Positions 12,037-24,000 of a stretch of DNA of 64,000 bases are shown here, one piece after another. The DNA is from Siderastrea radians (taxonomy: Eukaryota; Cnidaria; Anthozoa; Scleractinia; Rhizangiidae). The DNA lies in the NCBI GenBank assembly GCA_964017195.1, contig OZ024898.1, positions 7,815,294 to 7,879,293 of the forward strand, read 5' to 3'. Position 1 is the first letter of the stretch, and each line of letters starts with the position of its first letter. A program made the translations under genes and the position numbers. The notes beneath the pieces were generated by a model. That model was not told the DNA's origin. It ran no database searches and worked only from the letters and a program-made list of their open reading frames with translations.

Positions 12037-15000
12037 TTCATCATGTTCAATGTACATAAGGTTTTTCATTAGATTATATTTATAGTTAGCAATTTTGTTG
12101 TAAATATTCACTGAGTTATAAATAAAATTATTATTATTATTAAAAAATTATTATTATTATTATTATTTTGCGTGCGTTTTCTATAACCTATACTTTGGAA
12201 AATCAAACTAAAATACACGACAGGGTTAATAACGAACAAGTCTAAGCCTGCGATTAACTTACACTCGCGATAAGCTCGTCTTCCAGTTGCAAACGATGAA
12301 TAATGTAATCCTACAAAAATGATAATAAAATAGGTATAAATAAACAAACAAACAAACAAACAAACGAATAAATAAATAAATAAATAAAATTCCCTTTGGT
12401 TTTTTCGTCTTAACTTCTGCTACTATTGGTTTATTGACGACTGTACACTTCACGCGTTTTTGTGGTGTTGGAGAAGACAAGTGCTAAATGCAGAATCATA
12501 AAAGATATCTACAGCGTTATTTCTCTGTGGTTCACCAGGTCTTTACAAAGCTACAAATAAAACGAAACGCAATCAAATATCATCCATTGGTGTTCGAAAT
12601 AAATTTATCGAAAAGAATTGTTTTAAGGGTGCATTAAAAATTGTCCATTGAAGTGTAGATTTTGACAGTTGAGGATAAAGAGTTCCACCGTAGTGGGGCA
12701 GCAATAACAAAACATCAGACGTGCTGCCTCAAAGAATAACTAAGATCGTTTTCTGGTAGACTGAAATAATGTCTAAACTTTTTGCCATTACAGTTGAAAA
12801 AAGGGAATTGCATGACATAGAGTACGAAAAATAGTCCATTTTGAAAGGGTTTTGAGTTAGAGCGGCACATCACACCAGAAAATCCCACAAGGAGAACGCC
12901 CAAACGTCTTCCGCCACTCCCAACCGAAGAGGAAGATTGATTAGAAGTAGAGTAAAGGTTGTTGTCTGAGGACACGAAAACCAAGCGCCAGATTCATGAG
13001 GCTCTATGATAATACACCTTTGCATGTTATGTTACCGCTTCTATAATAGCAACAGTAGGAGTTCGTTACCTTGACTACTGCCAATGTTGCTGTAGAGTTA
13101 TGCGCCAGATTTTGTAGCAAGAGAAGTGGGGACATGAGATTTCCACGATCAATATTTGAGTCACTGTTAAGGAAATATTTATTTTATTCACCTTGCATTT
13201 GGTTGTTATCTGCTGGAGGAGGCAATTATTATGCACACGTTTTCAAGATCAGACGGGTGTCAATTTTTAGTCTTATTTTTGTAGTATTCTAAAGGAAAAG
13301 TTTTTCCTGGTCAATCAGTTCAAATGTACTTCTTACAATGGAACTCCGATACACGACGTGCCAAGGGACTGGGAAAATGTCTTCGTTATAAAAGGGGTAC
13401 GTTATGTCTGGATTCTTTTCCATACATTTTACCACTACTGGGCTAAAGAATATGATTCGTTATACCAGGCTCTCTGTTATATAGGGGTCCGTTATACCGG
13501 GTCTCCGTTATATAGGGGTTCGTCGTACCAGGCTCTCCGTTATATAGGGGTTCGTTATACCGGGTCTCCGTTATTTAGGGGTTCGTCATACCAGGCTCTC
13601 CGTTATATAGGGGTTCGTTATACAGGGGTATCCGTTATATAGGGGCTCGTTATACCGGGCCTCCGTTATATTGAGGTTCGTTATGCCGCGTCTCCGTTAT
13701 TTAGGGGTTCGTCATACCAGGCTCTCCGTTATATAGGGGTTCGTTATACCGGGGTCTCCGTTACATAGGGGTTCGTTATACCGAGTCTCCGTTATATAGG
13801 GGTTCGTTATGCCGGGCTCTCCGTTACATAGGGGTTCGTTATACCGGGTCTCCGTTATATAGGGCTTCGTTATACCGGGCTCTCCGTTATGTAGGGGTTC
13901 GTTATACCGGGCTCTCCGTTATATAGGGGTTCGTTATACTGGGGTCTCCGTTGTATAGGGGTTCGTTATATTAGGGTTCCAACTGTAATGGACACACAAC
14001 TTGGTAAGCCCAGTTAGTGAGTTTAGTGAAAAATTTAGGTGACTCCTAGAACCAACACTTGGCACCAGTTACATGTTTTTCCATCCTGGTTACCAGTTAC
14101 ATGTTTTCTCGCGCTTTGTACGTTCACGTGACTTTAGGAACATTAATAAAGGATATGAGACAACACCTCCATGATCTGTGACTTGCAGTCTGTTTCTTGT
14201 CGTGCAAAGTACGAAAGAGCTTGCACCCACAAACTTGTGTCTAACGTACTGTTGAGATTAACAACAACAAAAACAAGTCTGTTGCAATCTTGTAAAACGA
14301 GGAGCCCTTCGGATGGCTTATCTCCCGAGCTAAATTTTTCTTTTTCTCTATATACATGGTTTCACCCCGTGAAGACTAAGGCTACGTTTACACGGGACCG
14401 GTTCCAAACGGATCCAAATGGATCCAGTCCGAAAATCGGACAGGGTGGGCCTTCTGTTTACGCGGGACCTTCCTGGAACCGGACCGGAACGGATCCAAAA
14501 CTGGACCTGCTGTTTTGCAGGCCTAGTTTTGGATCCGTTCCGGACCGGTTCCAGAACGGTCCCGTGTAAACATTTGAACTGGTTCCAAACGGTTCCATGT
14601 AAACTGAAGCCCATCCGGTCCGGTCCCGTGTAAACATAGCCTCAGACAACACACGTTCGTTCCAGGACATGATCATCACTTAGGAATGCCTTGTAGCAAG
14701 AGACCTCTCTTGCTTGTAGTTACCAGGGATTAAAAAAAAAGTAAAGCATTCATATGAATCGGAGGAATCTTCGCGCTTCTGGAATGAACCCATTTTACCC
14801 AGTTATCATTATCATTGCTGCGAACGCATGTAAGCATAGAGTGAGATTCCGTAACAACTGTGATGCTGTCTTCTGACCAGCAATTCAATTCTTGTATTAA
14901 GCTACTAACTCACCCATACTTCTTGCACGTGTCGATCACGTGTCCGTACTCGTTCTGTTCCATGTGGTAATGAAGTATCTGCTGGTAACTGTTACAATGT

Positions 15001-18000
15001 AAACGTAAGGAAGAAACAGAAAAGACGATCAAATTAATCCTCATATGAGCGAAAATTGAGTACTAGAATGGAAGTAGCTCATTTTACAGTTGTGTGCTTC
15101 AAGTGACCTGGTCACTGAGTTGTTGGTAACAAGTTCCTGATCAAAAAATATTTCAAATGATGAATATATGAATATCATATGTTTGAACTGCGGGATGAAG
15201 AATTAAATGTAAAGAAGACCACCGTAGTTATAGACCAGGACCTGAACAATCGATGAAAATCGATGATCGGAAATTCAATCGATCAATCGATGACAAACGA
15301 TTAATTACTGTTGATTGGCATCGATTGGCATCGGCCAATCGATGACCAATCGATAATCACACTTTGGTGGACGCGAACTTCATCGATTCCCATCGATTAT
15401 CGATTGATATTGATAATCGATGACAATCGATGTAGTTAATTGATCGATTGTCATCGATTATCGATTGATATTGATAATCGATGACAATCGATAATCACAA
15501 AAACTTTAGCGATCGATTGTTCATCGATTATCAATATCAATCGATTAATTGATATCGATTGCCATCGATTGTTATCGATTGCCATCGATTATCGATTCCA
15601 TCGATTGTTCAGGTCCTGTATAGACACAACTTTTGCAATTGCGAAAAGAACGCCTAAAACAATTCAGCCTTGTACGGGATTCGAACTCTTGACCGCGGCG
15701 ATACCGGTGCAGGGCTCTACCCAAATGAGCTATCAAGCCAACTGGGAGCAAGTCATTAAGTCGGTTCGTTATAAACCCGTGAATCCGTCTGTAACTGCGA
15801 TGGTCTTCTTTACATTTAATTCAAAAATATGAAAAGCAGGAAGGCTTGCAGCAAAACAAAGTCAACTCCAGCCTCTCTCTCAGGGTGCTAAAAACAATTG
15901 TAAAATGGACGGTAGGAAAGTACACCCACAACGACAGCAACAAGAAAACCAATGTTTGCGTACTCACAGTTTGGCTTTTTCGTACAGATAAAGAATTCCA
16001 GCTTTGAAGTGGTGCATCTGGGCCAAAACAAGGGCGTGATCAATGTCATAACGAGCCTGAAAATAGAGCATTTAATGTATTGACCAAAAAAGCAATTCTG
16101 GTTTGCAAAGGGCAACAGAATCTAATGCCCTCGTAATAAACAACTGTAAATAATGCAGTCGACCATTATCAACCGAAAAATGTGCCTTGTGTCAAGGGCG
16201 CGAAAACACGCAACAGATGCCAAACGGAGGGAAACAAGTTAACAATACCAAGTGCGGGAAAACACGTAACCGGTGCTAAGCGCGGAAAAATGCGTAACCG
16301 ATGCCAAGCGCGGGAAAATAAGTAACAAGTATCAAGTGCGAGAACATTTGTAACCGGTGCCAAGCGCGGGAAAATGCGTAACCGACACTAAAGCCCCAGC
16401 TAAACGATCAAACATTTTCGTCCAACATCGTGTTGGGAGCACATGTTTTACTGTTTAGCCACTTATCTCAACATTGTAGTCAAATGGGTTTCCATGTTTG
16501 ATTAGATCAAACATTTTCACCCAACATTTTGCCTTACGAACAAATGATACATCGTTTAGCCACCTCTGCCACCGAGGCTTGCGCGAGTGGGGAAAAGCAA
16601 CCAATCAGAAACTAGTCGTGACATAATATCCTGCCGTAATACGCAAAAAAGTTATGTAGGCTCACTTTGTCCGATGTTTGGTCAAACATTGTTTGCCCAT
16701 TTAGCCACTGAACGGTTTGTGACTAATACTTTGTTGGACGAAAATGTTTGATCGTTTAGCCAGGGCTTAAGCGTAGGAAAATACGGAACCAGGGCCAAGC
16801 TCGGGAAAATACGTAACCGGTACCCAGCGCGGGAAAATACGTAACTGAAACCGATACTAAGCGCAGGAAAATACGGAACAGGGCCAAGCGCGGGAAAATG
16901 TGTAACCGATACCAAGCGCGGGAAAATGCGTAACCGATACCAAGCGCGGGAAAATACGTAACTGGTACTAAGCGCAGGGAAATGCGTAACTGGTACCAAG
17001 CGCGCGAAAAATGCGTAGCCGGCACCAAACGCGGGAAACTACCTAACCGTCACTAACGGTTCGGGGGAGGGGAGGGGGAGGGGAGGGGGGGGGGGTGGTG
17101 GGCAGGGGTAGGAGTTTAATGAGCACTCATAGAAGGATAGCGAGTGAAATCACGTAATGGGTACCAAATAAAAGAAACTGTGCGACCAGTGTCAAGTGAA
17201 AGAAAATATGCAGCCAATGCACACTGAGCGAAAGGAAATTTGTAACCAAAGCTAAGTGTTGTAAAACAAGCAATAGTCTGTTCTAGTTGTTATTTATTAT
17301 CCAACTGTATTAGTTATTGTACAGAAGGCGCGCGAAACGAGTACAAATATGATATATTTACTGTACCTCCAAATTTGTCAGCAAATCAAGTGCTTTACGT
17401 TCATGCTCAACTTGTGCCTGTCGTGAAAAGCAAAAGAAGAATCCAAGTTTTCTAAACTAGTGTAAAATACGTAACCTAAAAAAAGGCAAACCGCGGACGT
17501 ACAAGTAACTAAAGTGAATAATAAACGGGTGCGTGGGCATTCTTTGACTTCCGACATAGTTAATAAAAGAAAATGTTTATGATGCTCAACAAATTTCTTT
17601 GTTTTATGTTATTTGTTGCCGTTTTTAGCTTTGATCGTAGCAAACCACAATGGGTTTTGAATTGTGTAGGAGCATTTAACCAAGAGAAATGTTCTGTTAA
17701 GTTATCCAGCTACGGTGTGTGGATCAGAACAAAAGATTGTGCACGGTTAAGGTGTTTTAATTGTGGCGCCTTTGTTATGTCCTTTGAAAATTAATTTGCA
17801 AAGTTTCCTAACCAGTTTTGTCTCTCATTATCGATGACTCCCCAAGTCTGTCGAAAACTGTCCACACTGTCATGTGGTAAAAGAGAGGATCAAGATCTTT
17901 TCTTGTTCGGCATTAAGGCTTACAAGATGCCACAGTACCTCTATATTCTTCTGGCGAGCCGCGTCATTAAGGTAAAGTTCAAGAAGTGTGTTGTACACGA

Positions 18001-21000
18001 GGTTGGACGAATTTGGTTGCACCTAGAAAAAAAATGTCGAGAAGTTAAGCCACATTTCCACTATAGTGGTACAGTAGTAGACTAAGAGTGGTGTACTTTT
18101 CAGATCTTAACCTTGTCCTTTACCTGGAATTGCGTGACGTTCATTTGGCTGGCCAGGCAAATTTTTATTCTGAATTGCGAGACAATCTCTGGGCTTGTCA
18201 CGTAATCTTTAATCGGAAATTGCACGACCGCTTTTCGGCGCGTCACATAACCTAGAAGTGTGTAACATTTATTTATTTATCCCACTCACGTGTTCACGTG
18301 ATCTCTAACCTGGAATTACGTGAACGCCGTTTGGCCCGAGAAGCAACTTTCACTCCAGAATTAAGTGATATTCTTTTGGTTTGTCACACAATTGTCACAG
18401 CAGGCGATCGTCAAGGTGAAATTCCAATGTCGCGTAAAATTTACGCATGGAAGGACGTTAAGTTAGAAGCAAAAAACATTGCGAGTGGTACGTTACCTGC
18501 ACCATGTGTTCAAGAAACTCAATCAGCTTGGCCTTCTGATGAACAAATATGTGGATAAACTCTTCTGCACGTGCCTTGTGAATCTTTCTATCCACATCTG
18601 AGGCTGGATCTGAAAAACATTTATAAATGACATTAGCATAATTAAAATGCACGATATAGTTTATACAATTTAAAACAAGCATAAACAATAAGCATGAAGC
18701 AAAATAATTACTTGACATGGCAACCACCTGATCATCGTCAGCTTTTCTACTTTTACTAAGGAAACCAAAGGTTTTCTCGTGTTCTGTACACGACCTCTTG
18801 GACAAATCCTTACATTTTAGTGCCCAAGATGGATGGGCAATGCTTGTTTCTTTCTCTCGGATTACATCTTAACTCATCATGGCAAACGTGCCCTTGCACA
18901 GCAGCATCCAAAACGAAGTTTGAAATACACGTACCATCAAAATGCAGTCTTTATTCTAGAGTGCGGCACTGAAGGATTACTGCAGTATATTGGCGCACAA
19001 AATTTGCACAAGCGCCAAAAACATGGCGCACACTTGACGTCTGAATCGCCTAAACCAGCATGCAAATATAAAATCATTTCGACTTCGCTGGCTTTGGCAT
19101 GTGCATCGGAAGGAGGATAGGAGAATTCCAGAAGAACTACTAGCAACCAGCAGACGACGAATTGGACGTCCACACTCACGGTACAGAGATGTACGCAAAG
19201 GGGACACGAAGGCCCTAGACATGAATTGTGATAATTGGGAAAGGCTTGCTGAGTGCTGTCGATCGTGGGGAATGAAAGCGAGTTGTCAAGTCAACCCTCT
19301 ACCACGGGGAGGAAACCATCCATCGACTTGCTGCTTAGATAACACCAAAAGGAAAGCCTCCTAGAGTACAAGACACCCGGCATTTGCCAGTAATTCATCA
19401 GAGCCCTTTATCCCGCCACAGTATTTAAGATTGGTTGCCTCAAATCGCTTTTAAGATCGTTCACGATCAAAGAATGAACAAGGCATTTAGTGAACGAAAG
19501 AGAATATCAGCGACAAACGATGTAATGTTGTGATGTACAAGGAAGACTGATATGATGTGACAAGGGAAGTGATGAAAGATGTAACAAAAGCGTTATTTTA
19601 GTCACTGAGGATGAGATGCGTCAAATGAGCATGACGAAAAATGGTGAAAAATGGAAATGCGACCAGTGGATGAGAAGCCTTTACCGCAGAAATTCTTTGG
19701 GCTTGTCACGAAACACGTATATCACGAATACACGTCACGCAACACTTGTCAAGCAATACTCGTCACGTAACACTCTCTTCACACTCTCCACCCAACTAGT
19801 ACAGACTCTCGCTATGAAACATTATTTTGTCACCAGCAGTAGGTCTTGTGGTTTAAATTGGTTTCGGTTTGAAATTTGTCTAACCAGGGGTAAATTTAAT
19901 AAAACATTTACAAGTGTAATTTACAAGTGTAACTATTGTTTCAGAGGCTGAAAACAATAACTGCACTTGTAAATTACACTTGTAAATGTTTTATTAAATT
20001 GACCCCAGTTTGATTATAGATTTGTTTGTTTCAGAATATAATAATGAATACGACACAAGGAATTAAAACCAGTATGGTTAAAAAAATTTCACACCAAACT
20101 CAAATTTGAACCACAACATATGCATAACAGATCATGCACCGCCTGTTGTTCAACACTTATCACACAACAACCTTCATCCAGCACGTCAATCAGTATTTGC
20201 AACGCACCTCGTCACGTAGGCTCGATTACCAGCCGCTGTTCAGGAAAATGAGCCCGCTCTCATCCCCCCGAAATAGCAACAGCAAAAAATGTGTGACGTG
20301 ACAAGCCAAAAGAGCGCCTGCATTGGAGGCTTGTGAATGAGTGGATCTTGAAGCTTACCCAAGGCTGCTGCCAGGGACTGAAAAACACCAGCACTAACAG
20401 GTGTTACTGAACCAGAAGCTGTGCCTACAGAGCAACACCATCAAAATTCCTCTCAATGATTTGTAAACATATGGCAGCACATGGGGAGAAGGGATGGCGC
20501 AGTGGTGAGAGCGCTCGCCTCCCACCAATGTGGCCCAGGTTCGATTCCCGGACTTGGCGTCATAAGTGGGTTGAGTTTGTTCTTGGTTCTCGTCCTTGCT
20601 CCAAGAGGTTTTTCTCTGGGTAGTCCGGTCCCCCCTCCCCCTCAAAAACCAATACAAAGATCAAATTTGACCTTAAGAGCAGTCTTTAAAATGCAACGCC
20701 TTAATTTTAAGGGCTCAATTCAGTCACCATTTAAAAATCCTCCAAACTTAACCCACTACAAAAATACAGGACGCAAAATTGGTCGAATGACTGAGATATG
20801 TTAGCGCGGCTTACTTTGATGTGAATTAGGAGTCATGCAGGCCTTCCGACCCCCTTTTATAACAATGAAAGTCAATAGTACCTGATGGCAGTCGATGGTG
20901 ATCGATGGCAATCGATGCCAATCGATAGCAATTAGAGGACTCGAGCTTGTGATTAGCGATTCATCATCGATTGGCCCATAGCAATCGATAATCGATTTCA

Positions 21001-24000
21001 TCGATTGTTATCGATTGGATTTTCGATGATCGATTGTCATCGATTGGCCAGGCCGGGGAAACCAACATTTCCAAATTCCAATCCGATTTGGACACAGTGG
21101 ACAAAGAGCCACCTTACAGATGCGCCACTGCTAATTCCTATTTAACATTTATTTTATTTATTTACAGCAGTTTTTACTGCTTAAATTTTGCCATGGAACA
21201 GTAAATATAAGAGCACTAGCTTTTCCCATGAACAACTGAAGTATAGCGATGTTTCTCGTTAGGTCGCCTGTTGATATTAATGTGCCAACAAGAGTGCTAT
21301 TGGCTGCTAAAACAAAAAGTTCTCTTCTTTTAATGGTTGGCACATCTTGTAAACAGTAGTCTGCGTAGCCTAGGTATCAAGCCTTTCCGTAGGTTTTCCG
21401 CCAGCTCGAAGCATTTTTCGCTTTCTGGCCGCGCGGAAATTGGGGCGAGCGCAAAAAAGAAAATGGAAGGCGCGTTGCACTTTTTTGCGCTCGCCCCAAT
21501 TTTCGTGCGGCTAAAAAGCAAAAAATGCCTCAAAGGGGCGGAAAACCCTACGGAAACGCTCGCTACGCACATTAGGAACATCTCTATTACATTCATCCCA
21601 CTATTACGGGCCAAAATTGAAGTCCAAGTGGAAATGTATTAGCAAACGTGCAATTTGCGACTGGTTCGAGAACATTTGCTCCTAAAAAAATTACTTAGGA
21701 ACAAATTTGCTCCTTCAACTTTTGGCCCATTTACATAATAAATACATTTTCTGCTCCTTGTTAGACCAAATTTACTCCTAAGAGTTTGCACCTAGGAGCA
21801 GAATTGCTCCTGGGAAAAAAATTTAATTTCGAGGCCTGGTCCTGTCGCGTGTTTCTTGAGCAAGTGTCTTTTCTCCTAATGTAAGCAATGGCAATTGGGC
21901 TCCCAAGTAACAACATGCAGGAACAAAGATAAAGAATTTTCAACTCACGTTCTTGCAGGCGCTGTGGTCGGTAATCTGTACATAAAACTTTCAGTAACTT
22001 TGTTGCCTCATCTGGAACAGCATTTACTAGGCTCTTTCCATACTTTTTCATATTATCTTCCGCCTGCATGAACATAAAAATAGCAAGTTAGGGTAATCAC
22101 CTTTGTAACTTTGTATTATATCAGCTGTCACACTTTTCCAAACAATCAGCTCACTGTTAAAACTCTCAGCCAATTGAAGTATGGAGGGTAGGTGCCGTAT
22201 ATGTAGCAAGCGAGGAGGGCAGCAATCTCCTCAGCAGTTAAGAGGTCTCCATGGCAACCTGGCCACAGACCACCTCCAGGCACCCATCAACACAACACTA
22301 AATGTGCTGTGGAAGTTGTACTTACCCGTGATACTTAACTTGGGATGGGAGGGGAGGGGGGATGGGAGGGGAGGGGGGGGGTTGGAGGGAAAGCAAAATG
22401 TGCTAGCGAAGCAAACCTCAGCAAAGCAGAAAGCACATGTAAGCGCCCCCTGGAACACCCCACATATTAGTGAAACCGCCGACCAGCATTGGCTAGATTT
22501 TAACTTTGCCTAAATTCCATTTAGCCACATTAAAGGAGAAGGTCACTCCAGAAACGGTGTATTTTTTGAAATCGCCAATAAAAAGATAACACTAAGTTGA
22601 GTTACTGATCATGGTTTTAGCTTCTAAAGTGCAACAGATCCCACTGAAATTCCTCTCCAAAGAGGGCCAAAATTCAACACTGCGCGCCGCTTGTTTTTCA
22701 GAACCCACGTTGTTCGACCGCTGGTCTCGTTGTACAATTTGACGTCACGGAAAAGAGGCCAGGCTGCTAAGCACGATTCAAAATGGCGGCGCGCAGTGTT
22801 GAATATTGGCCCTCTTTGGAGAGGAATTTCAGTTGGATCGGATGCACTTTAGAAGCTAAAAGCACGGTCAGTACCTCAGTTAGTGTTATCTTTTTACTGG
22901 CGATTTCAAAAAATACACCGTTCCTGGAGTGACCTTCTCCTTTAAAAAGGCACGTAAGAACATACACCCATATTAAAGGGGCTGTGTCACGACAGTCCAG
23001 TCCAATTTGTTTAGTTTTTCCAACTACTCGCCCTCACTCGCTACGGAACTTAACGATAGCGAAGAAATTACCTGTAAATGACAAAATGACAGCTTCGTGA
23101 CAAACAAATATGTATCTCGAGCGTTATATTTAAATTTACAAACAACAGGGATAAACTTTGAAAAACTGTTAGGCTGAACAGTTTTCAAAAACCCCAATTG
23201 CAATCCGTATTGATCTTCTTCAATTTGACCCATTCGTGCCTTCTTTTGTATTTACTGTGTTATTTAAACCTTTCATTGATGTTTTAAGTGGTTATTTTTA
23301 TGTTTCGCTTAATTTGGTGGCCAGGCCCTAATGGCTGAATTTGGCTAAATATCGTGAACATGTATTTCTTGACCTGAGAATAAAAAGGCTCATTTCTTTT
23401 GTTCAAATCTGAAGGACAAAAGGATTGTTTATTCAGACATGAAAACAAGCCTGTGTGCCAAAGTAAACCTAACTTGCAGCAGTTTGAAATTAAAAACCAA
23501 ATCGTCACTTAAACTCTTTTACCAGCGAGATTTCGAATATAAAGAAGCTCAACTAAACCTCATAAAAGTCCAGTTTTCCAATGTAAGACAAAGCTCTCTG
23601 GTAATCCTTGAGATCTTCAAGTTGGATTTTCAGATATCTGACAAAAAGACACACAAAAAGAACAATGCACAGAACAATCCAACACTGCAAAGAATGGTTG
23701 CCTCAAATAACAGTAAAAGCAGTCATAAAACCAATAGTGTTATTCCCGCTACAGTGTGAGAGATAATTTTAGTTATGCACTTGTCCTTTGGACAACCACA
23801 TCTGCTTGTCCAAAAAAGAAAGGTCGTAGTGTTTATGTTCTTGAAAATGGCGTTTCATTGCTTGTCAGGTTTCTTTTTTGTGGCAGCCGGCGCAGAAGGA
23901 GCGGAAAGGGGAAAAAATTATTCGCGAGCGCAGAGCACGAGAGGAAGGGCATCTCGGCCGTCGAGCTTGCGATTAATTCCCACCTTTTCTTCCCCTTTCG

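Larger units (their letters stand above)
13156..14156 (-). other. VPS11 intron 29, predicted U12-type with AT-AA ends
   Basis: Read on the minus strand, exon 29 ends ...GTG TTG TCT C and the intron opens ATATCCTTT, a perfect minor-spliceosome donor. Near the other end is TTCCTTAAC, a perfect U12 branch-point motif. Placing the 3' splice site 11 nt past the branch adenosine, after CTCAA, restores the frame as VLSH then IDRGNLM. That aligns without a gap to human VLKH-IENKNLM. The obvious U2-type site (TTAACAG, 13164-13165) and the AC at GTGAC both break the frame. The intron also contains a TA-flanked minisatellite element (13336-13985). The splice assignment is inference from sequence only. 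Confidence 0.7.

Noticed and set aside
13163..13165. Standard U2 acceptor (TTAACAG) for VPS11 exon 30
   Set aside because: It leaves one extra base relative to any usable exon 29 end and adds residues not present in relatives. The U12 reading fits better.
13390..13980. Regular repeats considered as a CRISPR array
   Set aside because: Units are head-to-tail with no unique spacers, in a eukaryotic intron and inside a transposon-like boundary.
15669..15750. tRNA gene on the minus strand
   Set aside because: Good promoter boxes, but no complete cloverleaf, and a SINE body and tail follow, interrupted by the ATCGAT element.
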